Origin: Manganibacter manganicus
Lineage (GTDB): Bacteria; Pseudomonadota; Alphaproteobacteria; Rhizobiales; Rhizobiaceae
DNA: 48,466 nt
Direction: 5' to 3'
NCBI RefSeq assembly: GCF_002075885.1
Contig: NZ_MDET01000021.1
Coordinates: 22,357-70,822, forward strand
The position numbers and the translations under genes were made by a program. Shown piece by piece: positions 8,194 to 15,760 of the stretch (the stretch's first letter is position 1; each line of letters opens with the position of its first letter). Below the pieces are notes generated by a model. That model saw only the letters and a list, made by a program, of their open reading frames with translations. It made no database searches and was not told where the DNA came from.

Positions 8194-9234
8194 TCAGTCC
8201 GGCCCGAAACCCGGCGATGTCGGCGCGCCGTCGTCGCGCTTCGACAGCCATTCCACCACAGTCGGCCGATAGCGGACGAGGCCCTTATATTCGGCCAGTT
8301 CGTTCGGCAGGTCGCGCAGCACGCGGTGGAAGCGACGCGCCCATTTCGGTGACGTCGTCAGTTCGTCCATGCTGATGAGATAGCAGCGGATCGGGAACAG
8401 GATGGCATTGGAGCGGGGCAGGCGGAAGAACATCTGCACCTCGACGCGCAAATGCACCTTCTGCCCGACATTCTCGGGCGTTACCGTGGCGCGGTCGGTG
8501 CCCCATTTGTGGAAGTTCTCCGGGCTGGTGTCGAGCCGCGGATTGATGGTCATGGTCCAGTTGAGGCGGCGTGCGGGCTGCCCCTGCTGGATCGAGGTCA
8601 GGAACTTCAGCGCGCGGGTGAATACGCCCATTTCATGGGCCAGTGGAACCGGGGCGTGCCATTCGAAGAAGTTCATGCCGATGTCGAAATCGAGGGACCA
8701 GTCGGCCTGGGTGGTCACCATGCCGGCATCCATCCACAAATTGTTTTCGCGCTGGTCGCAGACGGCGAAATCGCCCTGGCTCTGGCGCGTGATGTATTCG
8801 AGCGGGCTGTAGGGCAGGGTGGCGGTGTCGCCGAAGGTGAAATGATCGTCGATGCCGAGCGGCCGGTTGATCCAGTGCCATTTGTCGCCGTCGCGCGTCA
8901 GCGTGAACAGGTCCGGATAGCTCGCGGCCTTTTCGGTCATCAACAGTTCGAGTGTATCCCAGCCGGCCAAAGTCATATGCGGCAGAGACTGGCAGCGAAG
9001 CGGATCTTCCGCCAGCACGATGGCGCGGTCGCGCATCTCGGAAACGTAATGCTCATCGACATCGAACAGATGTTCGAACACCGAGTTCTTGCGGGTCGGC
9101 ACATGCGGTTCGATATTGACCGAATACATGTAGCCGTCCTCGTGGAACGGGAAGGGAAAGCGGCGAATCTGTTCAGGGCTGTTCCTGAAGGTATAATCGT
9201 CGCGAAATGTTTCCTGCTTGAAGTTGATTCCCAT
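8194..9234 (-). CDS. Haem-dependent oxidative N-demethylase subunit (DUF3445), dimethylamine mono-oxygenase
   Basis: A 346-residue protein of the DUF3445 / haem-dependent oxidative N-demethylase family. In dimethylamine mono-oxygenase, members of this family carry the haem where dimethylamine is oxidised to methylamine and formaldehyde. Family-like segments include FPFPFHEDGY, TRQSQGDFAVC, the run through FEWHAPVPLAHEMG, and LPRSNAILFPIRCYL. The ATG is preceded by ggaggaaaaa. It follows the reductase gene by 35 bases in an operon with DmmA and a GcvT-like protein, which supports dimethylamine rather than another N-methyl substrate. I leave the subunit letter open because I am not certain of the published lettering. 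Confidence 0.85.
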   Translation of the reverse strand: MGINFKQETFRDDYTFRNSPEQIRRFPFPFHEDGYMYSVNIEPHVPTRKNSVFEHLFDVDEHYVSEMRDRAIVLAEDPLRCQSLPHMTLAGWDTLELLMTEKAASYPDLFTLTRDGDKWHWINRPLGIDDHFTFGDTATLPYSPLEYITRQSQGDFAVCDQRENNLWMDAGMVTTQADWSLDFDIGMNFFEWHAPVPLAHEMGVFTRALKFLTSIQQGQPARRLNWTMTINPRLDTSPENFHKWGTDRATVTPENVGQKVHLRVEVQMFFRLPRSNAILFPIRCYLISMDELTTSPKWARRFHRVLRDLPNELAEYKGLVRYRPTVVEWLSKRDDGAPTSPGFGPD

Positions 9235-9269
9235 TTTTTCCTCCGCGCCTGCCGACCCGCCGTTGCGGG

Positions 9270-10235
9270 TCAGCGTTCAAGAACGAGCGACTTGCCTTCG
9301 AAACGCGATACGCATGGCATGATCTTGCAGCCCGCGGCCTTGTCCTCGTCGCTCAGCCAATGGTCGTTGTGCAGGAACTTGCCGTCATGCGAAATCACGT
9401 TCGTCTCACATTGGCCGCAGACGCCGCCACGGCACAGATAGGGCGGGTTCAGGCCGGCGGTTTCGATGGCCTCCAAAAGGCTTTCGTTCTCGCCGACATG
9501 GATGCCGATGCCGCTGACCGCCAGCGTCACCTCGAAGGGCTTGCCCGGCTGCGGTGCCGCGAAGTGCTCGTAATGCACGTTCTCGACCGGCCAGCCGGCA
9601 TCCGCCGCCGTCTTGCGGACCCAATCGATCATGCCGGAAGGCCCGCATACATAAAGATGGGTCCCAAGCGGCTGGCCGGCAAGGAGAGTTGGCAGGTCCA
9701 GCCGTTCTTCATGGTCGTCGCGGTAGATGTTGACGCGCTTGCCGTGCCGCTGCTTCAGGACGTCGGCATAGCTTGCCAGCGCCTCGTTGCGCACGCTGTA
9801 GTGCAGTTCGAAATTGCCGCCACGCCCGGCAAGCTGCGATGTCTGGGCCAGAAACGGCGTGATGCCGATGCCGCCGGCGATCATCAGGTGCTTTCTGGCG
9901 CGCAGGTCGAGCGAAAACAGGTTGACCGGGTTGGAGATGATCATGCGGTGGCCGGGCTTGACCTGGTTGTGCATGAAAAGCGAACCGCCGCGCCCGACAT
10001 CGTCGCGCCGCACGCTGATCGTATAATCATGCGTGTCGAGCGGCGAACTCATCAGCGAATAGGGGTTGAGCCGCGTGCGGTCGCCGTCGCGCATCTCGAC
10101 GACGGTATGCGCGCCGCCGGAAAAGGTCGGCAGCAGGCCGCCGTCGACGCGCTGGAAGTGGAACCTTTTCACCAGGTCGTTGACGGTAACGACGTCGGTT
10201 ACGACGGCTTCGATTCTGTTCGACCCACTCTTCAA
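9270..10235 (-). CDS. Flavin/[2Fe-2S] reductase component of dimethylamine mono-oxygenase
   Basis: A 321-residue PDR/VanB-type oxidoreductase: FMN-binding barrel (with RLNPYSLMSSP), NAD(P)-binding domain (MIAGGIGITPFLAQ; YVCGPSGMID), and a C-terminal plant-type ferredoxin with CRGGVCGQC and a fourth cysteine in KIMPCVSR. It passes electrons from NAD(P)H to the haem subunit. The best start is TTG at 10235: gaggag lies 8 bases upstream, and the TTGA overlaps the dmmA stop codon by four bases, indicating translational coupling. The first ATG upstream lies inside dmmA and would add about 18 residues unlike the family. Confidence 0.87.
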   Translation of the reverse strand: MKSGSNRIEAVVTDVVTVNDLVKRFHFQRVDGGLLPTFSGGAHTVVEMRDGDRTRLNPYSLMSSPLDTHDYTISVRRDDVGRGGSLFMHNQVKPGHRMIISNPVNLFSLDLRARKHLMIAGGIGITPFLAQTSQLAGRGGNFELHYSVRNEALASYADVLKQRHGKRVNIYRDDHEERLDLPTLLAGQPLGTHLYVCGPSGMIDWVRKTAADAGWPVENVHYEHFAAPQPGKPFEVTLAVSGIGIHVGENESLLEAIETAGLNPPYLCRGGVCGQCETNVISHDGKFLHNDHWLSDEDKAAGCKIMPCVSRFEGKSLVLER

Positions 10236-10822
10236 CGGAAAATCTCCTCTTTCTCGGGGATTTCGGTGGGGTCCTCCGCGTTGATGCATACACCCTGAAA
10301 CGCGCCGATGCGGCGCGAGTAATGGTCACGTACCAGAAGAAGCAGGCCGCAATGCGAGCATGTGTAAGGCTGTGTGGTCACGTTTTCGGTGATGCCCTTG
10401 CAATGCACGCATTGCACGCGCCGCGCCAGCGAGCCGCGATGCTCGGCCTGGATGGCCCGGTGGTCGACGCCAACGGCGTTTGCCGCCAGTTCGACCTGGC
10501 TGATCAGGACTTCGGTGCCCGCCACATAGAGGCGCAGCCCCATATGCGCCTCCTCGAGGATCTGCCGCAGCCGTGGCAGGGCCGCCGCGAATGACGGCCC
10601 TTCATAGAATTTCTGCGGCGCCAGCGCCTTCAGCGCATCGACATGATGCCGATCCTCGGAACCGGGAAAATACATGATCTCCGCGCTGGCGAAGAAGCCG
10701 GCAGGGGCCTTTTTCGCCAGGTCGAGGATCGCGGCCGCCCCTTCGGCGTCCGCGATGAGCAGATGGCTTGTTCCGGCCTGCGGCGTCAGAGTTCCGTAGA
10801 CCGGGCGACTCTTGATTGTCAT
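10232..10822 (-). CDS. dmmA: Dimethylamine mono-oxygenase subunit DmmA
   Basis: A 196-residue protein of the DmmA family. The N-terminal half resembles a siderophore-interacting/reductase-like fold (segments SAEIMYFPGSEDRHH and ALPRLRQILEEAH). The C-terminal part has paired cysteines, CVHC near residue 145 and CSHC about 15 residues later, that look like a rubredoxin- or zinc-ribbon-like metal site. It starts 22 bases after the GcvT-like gene and overlaps the reductase gene by four bases. A TTG at 10840 is a possible alternative start. The partner genes on both sides support assignment to the dimethylamine enzyme. Confidence 0.83.
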   Translation of the reverse strand: MTIKSRPVYGTLTPQAGTSHLLIADAEGAAAILDLAKKAPAGFFASAEIMYFPGSEDRHHVDALKALAPQKFYEGPSFAAALPRLRQILEEAHMGLRLYVAGTEVLISQVELAANAVGVDHRAIQAEHRGSLARRVQCVHCKGITENVTTQPYTCSHCGLLLLVRDHYSRRIGAFQGVCINAEDPTEIPEKEEIFR

Positions 10823-10844
10823 GACCGGTACACCGTCCAACGTT

Positions 10845-11978
10845 CTAGCCCTTTGCGGTCCGCTTCAGCTTCTTGGGATCGTCGAAGGGCAGGGGCTGTG
10901 CCTTCGCCTTGACAGTGCCGCTTTCGTTGCGAACCTCGAGCGGCGTGCCGGCGACGGCGCAATCGACGTCGAGACGGGCAATGCCGAGCGAACGCTTGAC
11001 CAGCGGGGAATACATCGCGCAGGTCACGACGCCGACCTTCTTGCCGTCGCGATAGACCGGCGCGCCCTCGTCGGCGGGCTTGTCGCTGTCCAGTTCGATG
11101 CCGAAGATCTTGAAGCGTTCCTTGCCCTTCAGCCGATAATGCTCTTCCGCGCCGCGGAAGCCGGTCTTGCCGGGGCTGACGGTGAAGTCGAGGCCAAGCT
11201 CCCACAGCGTGTCGCCGGGGCCTTCGTTCTCGAACGGGTATTTCTGCGAATTGTCGTAAGGATAGAACAGCAGGTAGCTTTCCACGCGCAGCATGTCGAG
11301 CGTCGTGAAGCGGGTGGGAATGATGCCCATCTCCTTGCCTTCGTCGACGATCGTGTCCCAGATCGCCGGGGCGTCCTGGCCGCGGCAGAAGATTTCATAG
11401 CCGCGCTCACCGGTATAGCCGGTGCGCGAGATCATGACCGGGAAGCCGAACAGGCGCGTCTGCATGTGATGGAAATAGTTGAGGTCGCGGATACCCGGCA
11501 CATGTTTCGCCAGGTAGTCCACCGCGACCGGGCCTTGCAGCGACAGATCGTGCAGATTGTCGTCGAAGCGCACGGAAACGTCGCGACCGATGGAGGCACG
11601 CGTCAGTTCCTCATGGCCCGATCCGGAGCCATGCACCACCATCCAGGAATTGGGACCCATGCGATAGATGACGCAGTCGTCGGTGAACTTGCCGGCGTCG
11701 TTGAGCATGCAAGCATAGACCGACTTGCCGGGATAGATTTTTTCGACGTTACGAGTGGTGGCCAGGTCGATGACATGCGAGGCGTGAGCGCCGGTGACAT
11801 GAACTTTCTTCAGGCCCGAAACATCCATAATGCCGGCCTTGGTGCGGATCGCGACATATTCTTCGTCCGCATCCTTGTCGTAGCTCCACGCGGTGCCCAT
11901 GCCGCTCCAGTCTTCGAGGTTGGAGCCGAGCGCGCGATGGCGGTCAGCGAGGGTGGAAAAACGCCAAGAAGCTGTCAT
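10845..11978 (-). CDS. GcvT-like aminomethyltransferase, folate-binding partner of dimethylamine oxidation
   Basis: A 377-residue protein of the glycine-cleavage T-protein family (GcvT folate-binding domain plus C-terminal barrel). Visible family segments are DVSGLKKVHVTGAHA near residue 55, SRTGYTGERGYEIF near 175-190, and ALGLDF-like sequence near 250. The start is the ATG at 11978, with ggagga ten bases upstream; the open frame runs back to 12089 but that part is not protein-like. As first gene of the dimethylamine operon it probably binds tetrahydrofolate and catches the C1 unit released by demethylation as methylene-THF; this is inference from family and position. There are no lipoyl-protein or P-protein genes nearby, so a glycine cleavage role is unlikely. 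Confidence 0.85.
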   Translation of the reverse strand: MTASWRFSTLADRHRALGSNLEDWSGMGTAWSYDKDADEEYVAIRTKAGIMDVSGLKKVHVTGAHASHVIDLATTRNVEKIYPGKSVYACMLNDAGKFTDDCVIYRMGPNSWMVVHGSGSGHEELTRASIGRDVSVRFDDNLHDLSLQGPVAVDYLAKHVPGIRDLNYFHHMQTRLFGFPVMISRTGYTGERGYEIFCRGQDAPAIWDTIVDEGKEMGIIPTRFTTLDMLRVESYLLFYPYDNSQKYPFENEGPGDTLWELGLDFTVSPGKTGFRGAEEHYRLKGKERFKIFGIELDSDKPADEGAPVYRDGKKVGVVTCAMYSPLVKRSLGIARLDVDCAVAGTPLEVRNESGTVKAKAQPLPFDDPKKLKRTAKG

Positions 11979-12104
11979 TGATTGAATTCCTCCATTATAG
12001 CTCGCCTGTGCGCCCCTCCCAGGGTGCGCCGGGACCGTGCCTTGCCGTGAGCAGGCTTTGTCGGCGCGCATAATGAACCGAAATGGCAAGGCAAAGCAAT
12101 ATCC

Positions 12105-12128
12105 AAGTGCAAGAATTTTTACTCATAG
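12105..12128. promoter_or_regulatory. Candidate operator upstream of the dimethylamine operon
   Basis: The sequence AAGTGCAAGAATTTTTACT closely resembles AAGTGCAAAATTGTTTTACT at 12950-12969, upstream of the XRE-cupin regulator gene. Both have TGCAA followed five bases later by a TTT-rich half. It lies about 130 bases upstream of the first gene of the minus-strand operon. Confidence 0.45.
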
Positions 12129-12191
12129 GCAACTTTGTCGCGACGATTCGCGGAACGGCGGGGCGCTGAGTTCGGCCGAACCAGCCGGAAC

Positions 12192-12224
12192 AAAAAGAAG
12201 GCCCGGCATTGTAGCCAGGCCTTC
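12192..12224 (-). terminator. Rho-independent terminator of the small unknown gene
   Basis: On the minus strand the stem GAAGGCCTGGC / GCCGGGCCTTC (one mismatch, 6-base loop) is followed by TTTTTG. It lies about 70 bases after the stop of the gene at 12296-12679 and ahead of the dimethylamine operon promoter. The rest of the 11979-12295 gap holds the candidate operator and no gene. Confidence 0.75.
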
Positions 12225-12295
12225 AAAGGCGCCGGGGATTCATGGGAAGGGGAGCTATCCGCCGGCGCTCAGGGAGATTCGCATGGTCGGTCTGT

Positions 12296-12679
12296 TCAGC
12301 CGCCCATGCCTGCACAGGATAGATCCGCCGCTTCAAAAGGCGGGCGGGCGACCGATCTCGAGGCCAGCGCCAGACACTCCACGCATAGCGGCATGACGAG
12401 CATGACGCCGTCGCTGAACAGAGAGCCATTCAGCGCCTGCGCCGGGGTTCCCGACGCGATGGTCTCGAGCAGGGTGCGTGTGCGGCGCGGCATCAGGTCG
12501 GTGCAGCCGCTCATGCGGGCGAAGACGTGGCTGATCGGCACGGTGCAGCCGTCCACCGTTACAAGCGGCTCTTCTGCGCCTGCCTGCCATGAGTCCAACG
12601 CGTCCAACGCTTCGTGAAAAGCGTTTTGCAGCGTGATCGGCGCATGGCCTTCAAAAAGGTTTGGAAGCAATATCTTCAT
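12296..12679 (-). CDS. Small protein of unknown function next to the dimethylamine operon
   Basis: A 127-residue protein I do not recognise. The likely start is the ATG giving MKILLPNLFEG, with ggacgg upstream; ATG at 12715 would add 12 residues. The sequence is balanced and soluble-looking, with no signal peptide or membrane span. Four cysteines are spread as VDGC, MSGC and the pair in PLCVEC, which could bind metal or haem but match no motif I know. It has its own terminator, diverges from the XRE-cupin regulator, and a perfect inverted repeat (12755-12771) lies upstream. These facts support a real, regulated gene. A role in amine metabolism is inferred from position only. Confidence 0.6.
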   Translation of the reverse strand: MKILLPNLFEGHAPITLQNAFHEALDALDSWQAGAEEPLVTVDGCTVPISHVFARMSGCTDLMPRRTRTLLETIASGTPAQALNGSLFSDGVMLVMPLCVECLALASRSVARPPFEAADLSCAGMGG

Positions 12680-12754
12680 CTGCCCGTCCTTCAGGATCGA
12701 GGCGCTCGGCCGCATGGTGGATAGCTCTGCACGAGCGCCAGGAAGTTGCTTTCT

Positions 12755-12771
12755 ATGCAAGATATTTGCAT
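12755..12771. promoter_or_regulatory. Perfect inverted repeat, candidate operator
   Basis: ATGCAA-gatat-TTGCAT is a perfect 6-bp inverted repeat with a 5-base spacer, between the divergent unknown gene and the XRE-cupin regulator. Its TGCAA-N5-TT core is shared with the sites at 12105-12128 and 12950-12975. The rest of the 12680-13004 gap shows no gene. Confidence 0.5.
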
Positions 12772-12949
12772 AAGAGTTAAATCGTGTCCATCGGGAATTT
12801 TGACAAAATCATGACGGCTCCGCCCGGCCGGATGATCGCGCCGCAATCAGACCGATCGCCCGTTCCGCAGTTACGGAAACGTTGCGAGCCCTCCCGGTGG
12901 CAAGAAAATCAGCGGAATCTGTGCTGCGCTTCACAGTTCTGTTGTACCG

Positions 12950-12975
12950 AAGTGCAAAATTGTTTTACTGTGAGT
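12950..12975. promoter_or_regulatory. Candidate operator at the XRE-cupin regulator promoter
   Basis: AAGTGCAAAATTGTTTTACT lies 30-55 bases ahead of the regulator start and resembles the site upstream of the dimethylamine operon. Its position suits autoregulation. Confidence 0.45.
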
Positions 12976-13004
12976 GAACAGACTCAAAAGGCGAGCGAGG
13001 CAGG

Positions 13005-13763
13005 ATGAGCAAGGCCACGGCAACGGGACAGGGCGGCAAGGCGCGCAGTAATGGCAAGGCGGCGCCGATCGTGGCGAAAGCGGTCGGCAAGGCAGGCGTA
13101 GCCAAGGCGGCGGAGACCAAGGCCGGGGCGCCGCACAATCTGCCGCTAACGCAAAACCCTCATGCGACCCGCGACACACGCGAAAAGGTTCTGGAGGTTG
13201 CTATCGGCCACGAGGTGCGCGCCTTTCGCAAGAAGTTGGGCATCACCGTTGCCGATCTTGCGGCGGCCACCGATATTTCACTCGGCATGCTGTCCAAGAT
13301 CGAGAACGGCATCACGTCGCCGTCGCTGACGACACTGCAGGCGTTGTCGCGCGCGCTCGGCACGCCGGTGACGTCCTTCTTCCGCCGTTTCGAAGAAGAG
13401 CGTAACGCGGTTTTCGTCAAGGCGGGTGAAGGCGTGGATGTCGAGCGGCGCGGCACGCGCGCCGGCCATCAATACAATCTTCTGGGGCATATCGGGGCCG
13501 ATTCCAGCGGCGTTGTCGTGGAACCCTATCTGATCACCCTGTCGGGAGATTCGGACGTGTTTCCCACCTTCCAGCATGACGGGCTGGAGTTCCTCTATAT
13601 GTTGCAGGGCGAGGTGGTTTACCGCCATGGCCACAATCTCTACCGGATGACACCCGGCGACAGCCTGTTCTTCGATGCCGACGCACCGCACGGACCGGAG
13701 GAACTGACGACACTGCCGATCAGCTACCTGTCGATCATCTGCTATCCGCGCGGCCGCGGCTGA
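13005..13763 (+). CDS. XRE-family transcriptional regulator with C-terminal cupin domain
   Basis: A 252-residue regulator. Residues 1-60 are a lysine/alanine-rich tail, about 65-125 an XRE helix-turn-helix (FRKKLGITVADLAAATDIS, MLSKIENGITSPSL), and about 170-250 a cupin domain (FQHDGLEFLYMLQGEVVYR, MTPGDSLFFDADAPHG). Cupin-type XRE proteins usually bind a small metabolite in the cupin and control nearby catabolic genes. It lies between the dimethylamine operon (leftward) and the methylamine operon (rightward), so it is a good candidate to control both. Three similar DNA sites nearby fit this. The ligand is unknown; a methylated amine or gamma-glutamyl intermediate is a guess. Confidence 0.88.
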   Translation: MSKATATGQGGKARSNGKAAPIVAKAVGKAGVAKAAETKAGAPHNLPLTQNPHATRDTREKVLEVAIGHEVRAFRKKLGITVADLAAATDISLGMLSKIENGITSPSLTTLQALSRALGTPVTSFFRRFEEERNAVFVKAGEGVDVERRGTRAGHQYNLLGHIGADSSGVVVEPYLITLSGDSDVFPTFQHDGLEFLYMLQGEVVYRHGHNLYRMTPGDSLFFDADAPHGPEELTTLPISYLSIICYPRGRG

Positions 13764-14137
13764 GGCCGGGTTCCCGAAAAGCGCGTGCTCTTCGCATTGC
13801 CTTACGCCCGGTTGTGAATTGCCCGGCGGGCTGTTGTGGCTCTATGTTTTCGCAGGATTTTAAGCCAGAGAGGCGCCGGCTTTATGCACTTTTATCCTGA
13901 GCCGGCGCAGCGCTTGTCGGTTGACAAGCCTTCGATGCGATGCTTTCCTGATTGGAAAGTAATTTGTCTGACAGTGTAATCGTGGGCGGTTCGCCTCCGC
14001 ATTCCGGTCAGGCTTTAACGGGACCCCGCAGACGAAAAAAAGGAGAGTTTTCAGGCTTCCGGCCCCGTGCCGGGGCATAGGCTACGTTTTGCCATTGCAT
14101 ACGCAACAGGTGCTTCAATTCGAATGGAGGAGATTCG
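13764..14137. other. Spacer upstream of the methylamine operon
   Basis: This 374-base gap has no recognisable gene. It holds an inverted repeat GCGCCGGCT / AGCCGGCGC (13873-13881 and 13900-13908, 18-base loop), which may end the regulator transcript although no T-run follows, a shorter hairpin GCTTGTC-ggtt-GACAAGC (13912-13929), and TTGC-atac-GCAA at 14095-14106. The operon promoter must lie here, but I cannot place it with confidence. Confidence 0.4.
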
Positions 14138-14239
14138 ATGAACCGACGAATACCTGATCCCGATCTTGCAATACCCACCGCAGCGCGTGGGTGCCTTGGG
14201 CAGCCCCCGGACATGGACAATGGGAGGAGCATAGCATGA
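14138..14239 (+). CDS. Putative 33-residue leader ORF coupled to the permease gene
   Basis: An ATG at 14138 is preceded by ggaggag with ideal spacing and opens a 33-codon frame. It begins MNRRIPDPDLAIPT and ends DMDNGRSIA. Its TGA overlaps the permease start as ATGA (14236-14239), a classic arrangement for translational coupling. The peptide is proline- and arginine-rich without a membrane span, and I recognise no family. It could be a leader peptide that tunes permease translation, or a true small protein. The permease has its own ggaggag, so coupling is not strictly required. Confidence 0.45.
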   Translation: MNRRIPDPDLAIPTAARGCLGQPPDMDNGRSIA

Positions 14240-15750
14240 GCCAGACCGATTTTGAATCGCATGACGTCCTGGACTACGAACAGGGCAATCTTCAGACCGG
14301 GACGAACTGGTGGGGGGCCTTCGTCATCGGCCTCGCCGGAACCATCCTGGTCACGGGCGCAGCACCGGCATTCCTGACGGTGTTCGGCGCGTCCTACATT
14401 CCCTTCATCACCTTCTTCACGCTGACCGGCGTCGTGCTGTGCCTGCTGCTTGCCGAACTGTCGGCGATGATGCCGGGCCGCACCGGCGGTTCGCCGTCCT
14501 ATGCCTATCCGGCCTACAAGAACCGCTGGCCGCGGCTGGCGCCGCACGTCAACGGGGTGACGGCCTGGATGTACTGGGTGGGCTGGATGCCGGTGGCGCC
14601 GCTCAACATGATCCTGGCGTCGTTTTACATCACCCATCTGTTCGGGCTCGACGCCACGCAGGGCATCACCCCCGTCAGCACCTTCATTCCCTACTGGACG
14701 CTGGCGATCACCGCCGTCGGCCTTATCATTCTGTCGATTCCAGCCTATCTGGGAATCCGTTTCGGCACTTCGATGGCCACCATCCTGGCTGTGCTGTCGA
14801 TGATCCCGCTGACTTTCCTGTCGATCGGCTTCATCTTCAACATGGATGCCGCGAACTGGAGCGAGCTGGCCGGCTTCCCGCATCTCGACGGCTCCGCCTT
14901 CAGCGATCCGATCGGCGGCTATCCGGCGTGGGTCATGTATATCGCCTATGCGTTCCCGCTTCTGTGGACGGTGATCGCCTATGAAGCGGCGGCCTGCTAC
15001 ATCGGCGAGTGCAAGCATCCTGGCCGCGACGCCAAGATCGCGATGACGCTGGAAGGCGGCTATGGCGTGTTCGTTTACACCATGCTACCGATTTCCTTTG
15101 TGGTGATCCTTGGTGCACAAGCGATTTCCGACCCGGCCCTTGTCGATCCGAAGACGATGTTCGTCACCTTCGCCAGCAACATTTTTCCCGGCGTCGCCGG
15201 AACGGTGATGGAGTGGCTGATGGCGATCATGCTCATCGTTGCGCTGGTGCTTTCGGCGCTCAATTCGCTGATGGGCTGCTCGCGCTCGCTTTACCAGATG
15301 TCGCTGGACGGGCAGTTCCCCCGCTTCTATCAGCATCTCAACAAGCATCATGTGCCGGACCGCGCCATGATGACCAATGTGGTGGCGAGCCTGGCCATCG
15401 CCTTCATGGGCGGCGCCATCGAGATCTATTCCTTCTCGAATGTCGGCTATCTCGGTTCGTTCGTGCCGGTGCTGATCGCCTATTATCTGCTGCGCAACGA
15501 CCGGCCTAACGTGCATCGCCCGTTCCGCCTGCCGGAATTCTTCAAATATATCGCGCTTGCTCTTGCCGCGCTCTATTTCTTCGTGTGGCTGGCGGGTGGC
15601 CTGATATATTCGTATATCGGCGGACAGGCGGTATATTACTTCCTCGGCGTGATAACGATCTTCATGTATCTCCCGCTCTACTGGTATCGAAAATGGGAAG
15701 ACCGCAAGAGCGGGCTTGCCGGCAACGAAATCGCGGTTGCGGGTGAATAG
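14236..15750 (+). CDS. APC-superfamily amino acid/amine permease
   Basis: A 504-residue integral membrane protein of the amino acid-polyamine-organocation superfamily. About twelve hydrophobic segments are visible, with the first at roughly residues 28-50 (FVIGLAGTILVTGAAPAFL). The APC-like segment LLLAELSAMMPGRTGGSPSYAY lies just after. It is the first large gene of the methylamine operon, so it may import methylamine, an N-methylated amino acid or a gamma-glutamyl compound; the substrate cannot be read from sequence. The start MSQTDFESHD follows ggaggag. It differs clearly from the tandem permeases at 41782-45274. Confidence 0.85.
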   Translation: MSQTDFESHDVLDYEQGNLQTGTNWWGAFVIGLAGTILVTGAAPAFLTVFGASYIPFITFFTLTGVVLCLLLAELSAMMPGRTGGSPSYAYPAYKNRWPRLAPHVNGVTAWMYWVGWMPVAPLNMILASFYITHLFGLDATQGITPVSTFIPYWTLAITAVGLIILSIPAYLGIRFGTSMATILAVLSMIPLTFLSIGFIFNMDAANWSELAGFPHLDGSAFSDPIGGYPAWVMYIAYAFPLLWTVIAYEAAACYIGECKHPGRDAKIAMTLEGGYGVFVYTMLPISFVVILGAQAISDPALVDPKTMFVTFASNIFPGVAGTVMEWLMAIMLIVALVLSALNSLMGCSRSLYQMSLDGQFPRFYQHLNKHHVPDRAMMTNVVASLAIAFMGGAIEIYSFSNVGYLGSFVPVLIAYYLLRNDRPNVHRPFRLPEFFKYIALALAALYFFVWLAGGLIYSYIGGQAVYYFLGVITIFMYLPLYWYRKWEDRKSGLAGNEIAVAGE

Positions 15751-15760
15751 GAGGATGGTG

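Noticed and set aside
10845..11978. GcvT-like gene as part of the glycine cleavage system
   Set aside because: No gcvH or gcvP nearby, and it leads an operon of dimethylamine mono-oxygenase subunits.
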